The notes: generated from the sequence alone by a model not told the origin. 11,609 nucleotides of DNA from an uncultured Coprococcus sp. (GCA_900548315.1 URJU01000057.1:1-11609); one strand, 5' to 3'. Positions 1 through 6,821 are shown, numbered from the stretch's first letter. Program-made: numbers and translations.

Positions 1-24
1 GCGTCAGATGTGTATAAGAGACAG
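1..24 (+). other. Nextera/Tn5 transposase adapter remnant (library artefact)
   Basis: The first 24 bases match the 3' end of the Illumina Nextera read-1 transposase adapter. Positions 6-24 are the complete 19-bp Tn5 mosaic end, AGATGTGTATAAGAGACAG. This is not genomic; the biological sequence starts at about position 25. A partial reverse-complement copy sits at the other end of the window, as expected for untrimmed tagmentation reads built into contig ends. Confidence 0.97.
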
Positions 25-30
25 TAATAA

Positions 31-59
31 TATAGTATTGCAAAAATATATCGGGGGAG
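31..59 (+). promoter_or_regulatory. Possible -10 box and ribosome binding site of the padR gene
   Basis: TATAGT at 31-36 is one base off the sigma-A -10 consensus. A purine-rich GGGGGAG at 53-59 sits 10 nt before the ATG at 70 and is a good ribosome binding site. The -35 region would lie in the part replaced by the adapter, so the promoter cannot be confirmed. The AT-rich stretch at 31-52 is also a weak imperfect dyad around TTGC and could be the operator of an autoregulated PadR protein. That last point is inference only. Confidence 0.3.
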
Positions 60-69
60 TGATATTTAT

Positions 70-441
70 ATGAAAAATGAAAACAACTTAACAAAACCAG
101 ATCCTATCAATAAAACAAAATATGGAATGCTAGAACTGGCAATACTGCACATTTTATGTCAGGGCGATTTATATGGTCTTGAATTTACATATCTTATCTC
201 AGAAATGACCGGGGACAGTATGCACTTTCCCACCGGATCTATATATCCTATACTATACCAGCTCGTAGATGCCGGTTATGTATCAAGCACCGCAGATTCT
301 GAGAGAAAAACACGCATATATTATCATATAGAGGAGTCTGGACGTCAGAGACTTGAATTTCTTACCGATGATTATTTAAAGACAAGCGATGCGATCCAGT
401 CAATATTGGCATACAAAGCCCCCAAGACCGGAGCCAATTAA
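70..441 (+). CDS. PadR-family transcriptional regulator
   Basis: A 123-residue protein with the single-domain PadR layout. The winged helix-turn-helix spans about residues 17-95, with the family pattern LELAILHILCQGDLYGLE near 21-38, the recognition helix segment TGSIYPILYQLVDAGYV near 55-71 and the wing RKTRIYYHI near 79-87. A C-terminal dimerisation helix runs from about 88 to 115. PadR proteins are dimeric DNA-binding repressors, usually of their own operon and often of efflux or envelope-stress genes. The ligand and targets cannot be read from the sequence. Start: the ATG at 70 is preceded by GGGGGAG. Usually a regulated partner gene follows in the same direction; here the next gene is convergent and only 35 nt away, so any partner must lie upstream beyond the contig edge or elsewhere. 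Family assignment is firm; function is unknown. Confidence 0.93.
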   Translation: MKNENNLTKPDPINKTKYGMLELAILHILCQGDLYGLEFTYLISEMTGDSMHFPTGSIYPILYQLVDAGYVSSTADSERKTRIYYHIEESGRQRLEFLTDDYLKTSDAIQSILAYKAPKTGAN

Positions 442-476
442 TAATACATTTTAATATGATTAGCCGTTGCTGTCAG

Positions 477-827
477 CTATAGATACTTTTTCAGCCATTC
501 CGTTTCTTTGAATCCGACAAGTACAGTGTTACCATCTATAACCAATGGTCGTTTCACCAACATCCCATTTGTTGCAAGCAGCTGTAACTGTTCCTCTTCG
601 CTCATTTCAGGAAGCTTATCTTTAAGTTTCATTTCTTTATAAAGGAGTCCACTGGTATTGAAAAATTTCTTAAGCGGCAGACCACTCTTTCCATACCATT
701 CCTTCAATTCATCATATCCAGGATTCGCCTCTACAATATGACGCTCAGTATATTCTATATTATGTTCATCTAACCACTTTTTAGCCTTCTGACAGTTTGA
801 ACATTTTGGGTAACATATAAATAACAT
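477..827 (-). CDS. ArsC/Spx-family thioredoxin-fold protein (arsenate reductase-related)
   Basis: A 116-residue protein of the ArsC/Spx/YffB superfamily. The N-terminus reads MLFICYPKCSNCQKAKKWL, with a CxxC redox pair at residues 9 and 12. Near the C-terminus, KRPLVIDGNTVLVGF (about 92-106) carries the Arg-Pro motif that forms the conserved active-site wall in ArsC folds. Family members are either thiol-dependent reductases or, as in Spx/MgsR, RNA-polymerase-binding redox regulators. The sequence does not decide between them, and no ars genes are nearby, so arsenate reduction should not be assumed. The frame is open for 17 more codons upstream (to 878). I prefer the ATG at 827 because GGAG at 836-839 lies 8 nt before it and the fold begins exactly there. 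It lies 59 nt downstream of rlmD on the same strand and is probably cotranscribed. No clear terminator is visible in the 35 nt before the convergent padR end. Confidence 0.88.
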   Translation of the reverse strand: MLFICYPKCSNCQKAKKWLDEHNIEYTERHIVEANPGYDELKEWYGKSGLPLKKFFNTSGLLYKEMKLKDKLPEMSEEEQLQLLATNGMLVKRPLVIDGNTVLVGFKETEWLKKYL

Positions 828-835
828 TTCTTCAT

Positions 836-840
836 CTCCA
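836..840 (-). promoter_or_regulatory. Ribosome binding site deciding the ArsC-like start
   Basis: On the minus strand TGGAG occupies 840-836, and its GGAG is 8 nt before the ATG at 827. The longer alternative start at 878 has no comparable Shine-Dalgarno sequence and would add 17 residues (MDENDIIECSDLIGDEE) ahead of the conserved fold. This supports the 116-residue form. Confidence 0.7.
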
Positions 841-886
841 ATCAAGTCTGAACATTCAATAATATCATTCTCATCCACTCAAACCA

Positions 887-2335
887 CTAATAACAGTTCT
901 GTACTTTGCTGAGCAAACAGACGCTCTCCACATGCCCACTATGGCAAAACTGATCCACAACCGCCACCTTCTTCGCCGCATACCCCTTCTCCTGAAGAAT
1001 CTTCACATCCCTTGCCAGGGTTGCCGGGTCACAGCTCACATAGACGATACGCTCTGGTGCCATATGAACCAGAGTATCCAGAAGGACCTGATCACAGCCC
1101 TTTCGCGGTGGATCAACGACTACGACGTCTGCGTGGGAGCCATCGCCCCCCTTCTTGTATATATCAGGTACGACTTCCTCTGCCTTGCCGACGAAGAACT
1201 CGGCATTTGTGATCCCGTTGATCTCAGCGTTATGTCTTGCATCGTCTATAGCCTGTGGAACGATCTCCACTCCATATACCTTCTTTGCCTTCTGGGCGAG
1301 GAACAGGGATATGGTTCCTATTCCGCAGTACATGTCCCACACGGTCTCATTGCCGGACAGGTCAGCATACTCCAGAGCCTTGTTGTACAGGACATTTGTC
1401 TGGACAGGATTTACCTGGTAGAAGGACAATGGAGATATCTGATATTTGATATCTCCGATATAATCCGTGATGTATGACTGTCCCCAGAGGGTTATGCACT
1501 TATCGCCGAGTATCCGGTTCGTATTCTCCATGTTTACGTTCAGGCAAATGGATGTCATGCCGTCTATCTTAACCAGTTCATCTATCAAAGCCTCACTGTG
1601 CGGCAGCTTGCTGCCATTTGTCACAAGGCAAACCATGATCTCCTTGGTGGTAAATCCAACTCTGATAAGGATATGTCTGACCAGACCTCTTCCAGTCTCC
1701 TCATCGTAGGTTGATATGTGATTGTCATCAATGAAGTTTCTGATGATAGCAACTATTTTATCATTCACAGGTGCACCGATTGCACAGCTCTCTGTGTCTA
1801 TGATATCGTGACTTCTGCCCGCATAAAATCCGATCACAACGTTGCCGTCTCTGTCCCTGCCGACAGGAAACTGTGCTTTATTCCTGTAGTGAAATGGTTC
1901 GTCCATGCCGTAGGCTGGCTTTTCCATGATGGTTTCCACGTTCTCAATCTTGCCGATCCTCTGCAGACAGTTTTTCACCTTGTTCCACTTGTATTCAAGC
2001 TGCTTTTCATATGAAATCTGCTGCATGGTGCATCCGCCGCACCGCTTCGCCTTATCGCACACCGGCTCCACACGATACGGAGATGGTGTGATGAGTTTCA
2101 TCAATCTTCCGTATGCTATGTTTTTCTTCACCTTTACTATCTTCAACTCTGCCAGATCGCCCACCACGGCATCCTTGACAAATACAGTCATGCCCTGAAC
2201 GTGTCCTATGCCCTCTCCGTCATTGCCCATATCCTCGATGAGCACCTGATAATCCTCATTCTTGACAAGTGTGACCTTATCAGCATTTGCTTGTCTATTA
2301 TTTTTAGGTATCCTACTGTTCCTATTATTTGACAT
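887..2335 (-). CDS. rlmD: 23S rRNA (uracil-C5)-methyltransferase, RlmD/RlmCD type
   Basis: A 482-residue SAM-dependent RNA methyltransferase of the RumA/TrmA family, which makes 5-methyluridine in 23S rRNA. In Gram-positive bacteria one such enzyme (RlmCD) is known to modify both U747 and U1939. Domains in order: a basic N-terminal tail (1-25), a TRAM RNA-binding domain (about 26-85), iron-sulfur cluster cysteines C93, C99, C102 and C184 in the expected CX5CX2C...C spacing, then the Rossmann-like catalytic domain. Visible motifs are WDMYCGIGTISLF (333-345, SAM binding), VVDPPRKG (406-413), VSCDPATLARD (433-443, with catalytic nucleophile C435) and HSGHVES (465-471). All key residues are present, so it should be active. 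A purine-rich GGAAGAGAG lies just before the ATG at 2335. It sits between yhaM (135 nt upstream) and the ArsC-like gene (59 nt downstream) on the same strand. A second paralogue elsewhere cannot be excluded, so RlmC, RlmD or RlmCD specificity is inferred. Confidence 0.94.
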   Translation of the reverse strand: MSNNRNSRIPKNNRQANADKVTLVKNEDYQVLIEDMGNDGEGIGHVQGMTVFVKDAVVGDLAELKIVKVKKNIAYGRLMKLITPSPYRVEPVCDKAKRCGGCTMQQISYEKQLEYKWNKVKNCLQRIGKIENVETIMEKPAYGMDEPFHYRNKAQFPVGRDRDGNVVIGFYAGRSHDIIDTESCAIGAPVNDKIVAIIRNFIDDNHISTYDEETGRGLVRHILIRVGFTTKEIMVCLVTNGSKLPHSEALIDELVKIDGMTSICLNVNMENTNRILGDKCITLWGQSYITDYIGDIKYQISPLSFYQVNPVQTNVLYNKALEYADLSGNETVWDMYCGIGTISLFLAQKAKKVYGVEIVPQAIDDARHNAEINGITNAEFFVGKAEEVVPDIYKKGGDGSHADVVVVDPPRKGCDQVLLDTLVHMAPERIVYVSCDPATLARDVKILQEKGYAAKKVAVVDQFCHSGHVESVCLLSKVQNCY

Positions 2336-2409
2336 ATACTATCTCTCTTCCTATTGCCGTTATGGAGCTATCTTATGCCTTGAAGATCGTCCATCTGTCT
2401 TAATCTGAC

Positions 2410-2437
2410 CGTGGCATGATACATTTTTCATGGCACG
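2410..2437. repeat. Intergenic hairpin and degenerate repeats between yhaM and rlmD
   Basis: CGTGGCATGA (2410-2419) and TCATGGCACG (2428-2437) form a 10-bp inverted repeat with one G-G mismatch around an 8-nt AT-rich loop. Further imperfect copies of its parts follow: CATGGCACGTGGACACTCCT at 2430-2449 resembles CATGACGTGGGGATGTTCCT at 2449-2468, so CGTGG recurs three times. No T-run follows on the minus strand, so it is not a classic terminator. It lies 55 nt after the yhaM stop in the transcript that probably continues into rlmD. No promoter for rlmD was recognised in this 135-nt gap. Confidence 0.45.
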
Positions 2438-2470
2438 TGGACACTCCTCATGACGTGGGGATGTTCCTAA

Positions 2471-3415
2471 TTAATTATCCGACGTCTTTCTTATATTTGA
2501 CTGCAATGCCCTGTTAAAGCCCAGCCAGCCATTGTTGTCCTTCGCCGCATCCAGTTCCTGGATAAATGTCTGGATCTTGGCATCTGTGTTGTCCGCCATG
2601 GACAGTGCCAGTGCCTCGACGAGTGCAGGTTTCTTTGGTGAGCCATACTCAAGCTCCCCATGGTGGGCAAGTATGCAGTGCTCCAGCTCATTTGCAGCCT
2701 TTGCAGGGAAGTTCTCTATAGTATTTATCTTGTCGCGGATCATCATTGTGCCCATGACAATGTGTCCGAGAAGCTGACCTGCATCTGTGTAGTCGTTCTC
2801 TGGGAACTTGGAGATCTCGTAGACCTTGCCAATGTCGTGGAGAAGTGCCGCCGTGATCAGCAGATCCCTATTGAGCACTGGATAATATGTGGTGTAGTAG
2901 TCACACATCTTGGCAACTGCCAGTGAGTGCTCAAGAAGTCCTCCTATGTATCCGTGATGTATCGACTTCGCTGCCGAGTGATTCTTGAATTCCTTTACAA
3001 ACGCAGGATCTTCGGCGAAGAATTTCTTCAGGAGTATCTTGTAGTAGTCCTTATCCAGTGAATCCACAAGAGCCATCAGATCCTTGTACATCTGCTCTAT
3101 ATCCTTCTTGGTACATGGCATATAATCAGCCTCAACGTACTCTCCCTCGTCTGCGATCCTGATCTTCTTGATGTTGAGCTGGAGCTCATTGTTAAATGAT
3201 GTCACCTGTCCATCCACCTTGATGAAGTTCTTTGCCTCAAAGTGCCCGATTGCATTTGTCAGCTCCCAGACCTTTCCGGCTATACTTCCCGTCTTATCCA
3301 CAAGTTCAAGATTGTAATATGTCTTTCCTGATTTTGTGGTGCCTACCTGCTTATTCTTGCAGAGATAGACATTTGATATCATATCGCCTTCGTTGAAATC
3401 TGTTATAAATACCAT
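2471..3415 (-). CDS. yhaM: 3'-5' exoribonuclease YhaM (OB-fold plus HD domain)
   Basis: A 314-residue protein, the same length as Bacillus subtilis YhaM, which trims RNA and single-stranded DNA from the 3' end in a metal-dependent reaction. An N-terminal OB-fold nucleic-acid-binding domain spans about residues 12-90 (VYLCKNKQVGTTKSGKTYY, then DGQVTSFNNELQL). It is followed by an HD phosphohydrolase domain at about 145-290. The metal-binding set is visible: H163 (LLEHSLAVA), the HD doublet H193-D194 (ALLHDIGKVYE), H218 (LLGHIVMG), H251/H252 (LAHHGELEYGSPK) and D275 (SMADNTDAK). The ATG at 3415 is supported by AGAGG at 3424-3428, 8 nt upstream. The gene lies between the small membrane-protein gene and rlmD, all on the minus strand. 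Only a weak promoter candidate is visible upstream (TTCTTA, 17 nt, TATATA on the minus strand), so it may have its own promoter after the inverted repeat at 3474-3534. Confidence 0.95.
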   Translation of the reverse strand: MVFITDFNEGDMISNVYLCKNKQVGTTKSGKTYYNLELVDKTGSIAGKVWELTNAIGHFEAKNFIKVDGQVTSFNNELQLNIKKIRIADEGEYVEADYMPCTKKDIEQMYKDLMALVDSLDKDYYKILLKKFFAEDPAFVKEFKNHSAAKSIHHGYIGGLLEHSLAVAKMCDYYTTYYPVLNRDLLITAALLHDIGKVYEISKFPENDYTDAGQLLGHIVMGTMMIRDKINTIENFPAKAANELEHCILAHHGELEYGSPKKPALVEALALSMADNTDAKIQTFIQELDAAKDNNGWLGFNRALQSNIRKTSDN

Positions 3416-3473
3416 TTTTGTTTCCTCTTTCTATCTTTATTGTTAATATATACTTTTTGCGATCATATATAAG

Positions 3474-3534
3474 AATACATTAGGCGGTTACGAAAATCCA
3501 GTCTTTACTCTACATTTTCATAACCGCCTGTATT
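3474..3534. repeat. Long imperfect inverted repeat (hairpin) upstream of yhaM
   Basis: AGGCGGTTACGAAAAT (3482-3497) pairs with ATTTTCATAACCGCCT (3514-3529): 16 positions with one C-A mismatch around a 16-nt loop. After a 3-nt bulge on the left arm (3479-3481), AATAC (3474-3478) pairs with GTATT (3530-3534), lengthening the stem by 5 bp. It lies between the membrane-protein stop (3586) and the yhaM start (3415). On the minus strand the stem is followed by moderately T-rich sequence but no true T-run, so it could be a weak terminator, an RNA-stabilising or processing hairpin, or a small mobile-repeat copy. The function is not determined. Confidence 0.65.
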
Positions 3535-3585
3535 ATAGTCACCATACTTAAGCATGATATCATGTATACTTTCCAATGTGTTTTA

Positions 3586-4023
3586 TTACATCTTGTCGTA
3601 TTCATGCAGCTTGTTGGAAGCTGCCTTTCCATTCTTCCTTGTCTCATCACGGTCAAGTTTTCTCACACCGAATAATCCCTTGATAACAAATGCGATTCCC
3701 ACGCAAAGTGTTCCAAGTATCAGGGTAAGTTCAAGTCCTGACATGTATCTGAGTGATACATTAAGTGAGATGATGATGCATACAAAAAATGCTATACAAA
3801 GTCCGGTAAACACGAGACCTGTTCCCATATTCGGCTTTACAAGCAATGCTATAAATGCGATCACCAGCAGAACTATAAATATTCCACCGACATTCACTCC
3901 GCCGCCTATGCGGAACAGTGAACTGAGCATTCCCCAGTCGGACACTACAACATTTTTCAGGAACATTACGCCGCCTGCTATCATCAAAACTATCCCCAGC
4001 AAAAACTGTAACAACTCTTTCAT
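3586..4023 (-). CDS. Small four-helix membrane protein of unknown function
   Basis: A 145-residue protein I do not recognise. Four hydrophobic segments are evident at about residues 4-23, 44-62, 66-87 and 97-117, followed by a charged, Lys/Arg/Asp-rich cytosolic-looking tail (120-145). The loop at 35-48 is glycine-rich (RIGGGVNVGG). There is no signal peptidase site, no catalytic motif and no transporter signature. The ATG at 4023 is preceded by AGAGGAG at 4034-4040, 10 nt upstream, which supports the gene and start. A candidate extended -10 promoter lies at 4108-4136, giving an untranslated leader of roughly 80 nt. It is divergent from mutS2 and upstream of yhaM on the same strand. The overlapping plus-strand reading frame has no ribosome binding site or recognisable domain and is a shadow. 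Confidence 0.8.
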   Translation of the reverse strand: MKELLQFLLGIVLMIAGGVMFLKNVVVSDWGMLSSLFRIGGGVNVGGIFIVLLVIAFIALLVKPNMGTGLVFTGLCIAFFVCIIISLNVSLRYMSGLELTLILGTLCVGIAFVIKGLFGVRKLDRDETRKNGKAASNKLHEYDKM

Positions 4024-4107
4024 TCGTCTCTTTCTCCTCTTCTTTTTGTGCTGTACAACTTATGTCAGTCATCAGCTCTTTCATTTTCCCGAATTAAACT
4101 ATATTTT

Positions 4108-4136
4108 ATCATATCAGTTTTAGTTTCCTCCCGCAA
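4108..4136 (-). promoter_or_regulatory. Candidate extended -10 promoter for the membrane-protein gene
   Basis: On the minus strand TTGCGG (4136-4131) is followed by a 17-nt spacer and TATGAT (4113-4108). TGA directly before the -10 box gives an extended -10 (TGn). The -35 matches the consensus at only three positions, but the spacing is ideal and the -10 matches at five of six. The orientation and position suit the gene starting at 4023. Confidence 0.5.
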
Positions 4137-4190
4137 CCACCGGCTTTGATTAATAAGGGAAAATGTGCATATTTCTACACCTGCAATATG

Positions 4191-4220
4191 TTGACGCTCT
4201 ATAATTATAAGGGGTATAAT
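4191..4220 (+). promoter_or_regulatory. Sigma-A type promoter of the mutS2 operon
   Basis: TTGACG (4191-4196) and a perfect TATAAT (4215-4220) are separated by 18 nt. The spacer contains a 10-bp palindrome, TATAATTATA (4200-4209). Transcription would begin near 4227, leaving a leader of about 130 nt before the mutS2 ATG. A second, weaker arrangement (TTGATT 4236-4241, 16 nt, TATAAC 4258-4263) is also present. Confidence 0.75.
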
Positions 4221-4263
4221 CAATTATGTATGTGTTTGATTTGAGACTTTACGCATATATAAC

Positions 4264-4307
4264 TGCGCATTTACAGCACTTATCGATTTTTACTGTGCGC
4301 ATGCGCA
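4264..4307. repeat. TGCGCA half-sites including a 12-bp perfect palindrome in the mutS2 leader
   Basis: TGCGCATGCGCA at 4296-4307 is a perfect palindrome made of two TGCGCA units, each itself palindromic. A third TGCGCA sits at 4264-4269. All three lie between the promoter and the mutS2 start. They could be a repressor operator, or RNA stem segments, since copies 1 and 2 or 3 can pair across a loop of 26-32 nt. No known regulator can be assigned. Confidence 0.5.
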
Positions 4308-4355
4308 TTACATACTATATATAATATACAAATACATAAACAAGGATTACATGAA

Positions 4356-6821
4356 ATGAATTTACGAACATTAAGAGTTATTGAATACAATAAGATAGTT
4401 GAGATGCTGACCACATTTGCCTCATCTCCCATGGCCAAAAGAAAATGCCAGCGTATAAAGCCGCGTAAGGATCTGGGGATGATAGAAACTCTCCAGCAGG
4501 AGACACGAGACGCTTTGAGAAGACTGAACACCCAGGGCAATCTGTCGTTTGCCGGGTTAAAGGATGTAGGTCCTTCTCTTAAGAGGCTTGAGGTCGAGGG
4601 AATCCTTACCACCGCAGAGCTGCTCGATGTGGCAAGCATGCTTGATCTTGCTGCAACAGCCAAGAGATATGGTGAAAACGAGGGAACCAGTATGACCGAC
4701 ACCAGAAGGCGCAGCAGGGAACAGATAGAAGAAGAAAAATCTGCAAATAAAATGCTGGGGTTGAGCATGAATCCGGACGGCACCACATGCCCGGACTGCC
4801 TGCGCACAAGATTCCTGGAACTCATGCCACTGGAGCACCTTTCCAGAGAGATACACAGGTGTATAGTCTCGGAGAACGAGATTGCTGATGATGCCTCCTC
4901 CGGTCTCAAGGCAGTTCGAAGGAACAAACGTCTCACCAATGAGAAGCTGCACAACCAGCTTGCAAAGCTCGTTAGCGACACAAGTAAGCAGACCATGTTC
5001 CAGGACAATCTTGTAACCATGAGAAACGGACGATACTGTATCCCGGTTAAAGCCGAGTACAAGAATCATTTTCCTGGTATGATACACGACCAGTCTTCTA
5101 CAGGAGCCACTGTGTTCATCGAGCCTATGGCTATAGTGAATCTGAACAATGAGCTGAAGGACCTTGACAATCAGGAGCTTGCCGAGATAGAGAAGATCCT
5201 GGAATCACTATCTGCCCAGACCGCAGCTGAGATAGAATACATCAAGTATGATTTTGACACTCTGGCTGAACTCGACTTTATATTTGCAAGGGCATTCTTC
5301 GCAAGAAGCTACAAAGGAACCGAGCCTATATTTAACACCGATGGAATTGTTGATATCAGGCAGGGCAGGCATCCTTTGTTGGAAAAACACACAGTTGTGC
5401 CTGTGGATATCAAGCTCGGTGAGGACTATAACCTCCTCATTGTGACTGGCCCGAACACAGGCGGTAAGACCGTCTCATTGAAGACTCTGGGGCTCTTCTC
5501 CCTCATGGGACAATCAGGACTCCATATTCCTGCACTTGACGGCTCCCGACTCACCGTGTTTGATGATGTATTTGCCGATATCGGAGATGAGCAGAGTATC
5601 GAACAGAACCTGTCCACTTTCTCATCACACATGAGCAACATCGTATATATACTGAACCATGTAACCCATGGAAGTCTGGTTCTCTTCGACGAGCTTGGCG
5701 GTGGTACCGATCCTGTTGAAGGTGCAGCCCTCGCTATAGCCATCCTGTCCCACCTCAATGATATGGGTGTCAGATGTATGGCGACCACGCACTACAGCGA
5801 ACTAAAAACATTTGCCATGAGTACTCCTGGAGTCGAAAATGCAAGCTGCGAGTTTGATGTGGCAACGCTTCAGCCGACATACAAACTTATGATCGGTATT
5901 CCAGGCAAATCAAATGCATTTGCCATAGCCAAGAAACTTGGTATAGATGAGAACATAATAGAGAGCGCAAAGGCAAATATCGACAATGATACAGTGGACT
6001 TTGAGACACTGATCGCAGATCTTGAGAGAAGCAAACGCGAGATAGAGCAGGACAAAGCTGACATCGCAAGACTCAAGGAGGACGCAAGACAGCTCCATGA
6101 GCGAGCTCAAATGAAAGACTCTGAGCTCTCAGACAAGAAGAACGAGATCCTTGCCAAAGCAAGGCAGGAGGCATCCGAGATCATAGAGGAGGCTAAGGCA
6201 GAGGCTGATTCTGCCATTAGGAAATACAACAAATGGACTACGAATCCAGCAAAGGCCGATGCAAAGGCTATGGAAGCTGAAAGGCAGAAACTCCGTGCAA
6301 AGATAAACGATCTTGGCAAGATGAATGAAGAAAAGCGCAAAACTATAAAGTCTGATCACAAAGCATCCGACTTCAAGGTGGGCGATACAGTTCATGTTAT
6401 CAGCATGAACTCTGAGGGAACCATAACAGCTCTGGCTGACTCAAAAGGCAAGCTGAAAGTTCAGATGGGTATAATCAGCGCAGCACTCCCGCCTACTGAT
6501 CTTCTGTTGGTTGAGCACGAAAAGGCTAAACCTCAGAAGGCAACTGTCACCGGCGGCAAGAGCATGGCAAGGATGATGAACATCAAGCCTGAGATAAATG
6601 TACTAGGAATGACTGTGGATGAGGCAACCTCCCTTGTGGACAGATTCCTTGACGATGCCTTGATGGCTCATTTGCACAAAGTGACCATAATTCACGGCAA
6701 AGGCACCGGAGCTCTCCGAAAAGGAATACACCAATTCCTGAAGTCGCAGCCACATGTTAAATCATTTCGACTAGGTGAATTTGGAGAAGGTGACGCAGGA
6801 GTCACCATCGTAGAATTATAA
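4356..6821 (+). CDS. mutS2: MutS2 family ATPase with Smr domain
   Basis: An 821-residue protein of slightly above usual MutS2 length. MutS2 lacks the mismatch-recognition domain of MutS. In various bacteria it suppresses recombination or splits collided ribosomes (the B. subtilis role). Order: N-terminal core/lever region (1-330); ABC-type ATPase with Walker A GPNTGGKT (365-372) and Walker B LVLFDELGGGTDP (D445, E446); a long charged coiled coil (about 545-668); a KOW-like strand region (FKVGDTVHVI, from 673); and a C-terminal Smr domain (about 744-821) with HGKGTGALRKG (H780 onward). Two oddities: the LDLRG motif of the Smr domain reads INVLG (747-751), and a segment at about 135-160 contains TTCPDC with C145 and C148. 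AAGGA at 4342-4346 is 9 nt before the ATG at 4356. An ATG five bases earlier stops after two codons. It is the first gene of an operon with the two-component pair, 17 nt upstream of the response regulator. Confidence 0.97.
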   Translation: MNLRTLRVIEYNKIVEMLTTFASSPMAKRKCQRIKPRKDLGMIETLQQETRDALRRLNTQGNLSFAGLKDVGPSLKRLEVEGILTTAELLDVASMLDLAATAKRYGENEGTSMTDTRRRSREQIEEEKSANKMLGLSMNPDGTTCPDCLRTRFLELMPLEHLSREIHRCIVSENEIADDASSGLKAVRRNKRLTNEKLHNQLAKLVSDTSKQTMFQDNLVTMRNGRYCIPVKAEYKNHFPGMIHDQSSTGATVFIEPMAIVNLNNELKDLDNQELAEIEKILESLSAQTAAEIEYIKYDFDTLAELDFIFARAFFARSYKGTEPIFNTDGIVDIRQGRHPLLEKHTVVPVDIKLGEDYNLLIVTGPNTGGKTVSLKTLGLFSLMGQSGLHIPALDGSRLTVFDDVFADIGDEQSIEQNLSTFSSHMSNIVYILNHVTHGSLVLFDELGGGTDPVEGAALAIAILSHLNDMGVRCMATTHYSELKTFAMSTPGVENASCEFDVATLQPTYKLMIGIPGKSNAFAIAKKLGIDENIIESAKANIDNDTVDFETLIADLERSKREIEQDKADIARLKEDARQLHERAQMKDSELSDKKNEILAKARQEASEIIEEAKAEADSAIRKYNKWTTNPAKADAKAMEAERQKLRAKINDLGKMNEEKRKTIKSDHKASDFKVGDTVHVISMNSEGTITALADSKGKLKVQMGIISAALPPTDLLLVEHEKAKPQKATVTGGKSMARMMNIKPEINVLGMTVDEATSLVDRFLDDALMAHLHKVTIIHGKGTGALRKGIHQFLKSQPHVKSFRLGEFGEGDAGVTIVEL

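Noticed and set aside
442..476. Terminator between the convergent padR and ArsC-like genes
   Set aside because: Only a 3-bp AGC/GCT pairing is visible and there is no GC-rich stem with a T-run.
828..878. N-terminal extension of the ArsC-like protein to 878
   Set aside because: No ribosome binding site at 878 and the extra residues precede the conserved fold; GGAG supports 827.
932..1477. A 181-codon plus-strand open frame opposite rlmD
   Set aside because: Antisense to the conserved catalytic domain of rlmD; no recognisable product.
2410..2468. CRISPR-like or IS-end repeats
   Set aside because: Repeat units are degenerate, too few and irregularly spaced; no cas or transposase gene nearby.
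3554..4123. A 189-codon plus-strand open frame opposite the small membrane protein
   Set aside because: No ribosome binding site; Ser/Pro/Thr-rich shadow product. The minus-strand frame has a strong GGAG and coherent transmembrane helices.
4280..5062. A 260-codon open frame on the minus strand opposite mutS2
   Set aside because: Fully antisense to the well-supported mutS2 N-terminal coding region, no ribosome binding site, low-complexity Ser/Leu-rich product with no domain.
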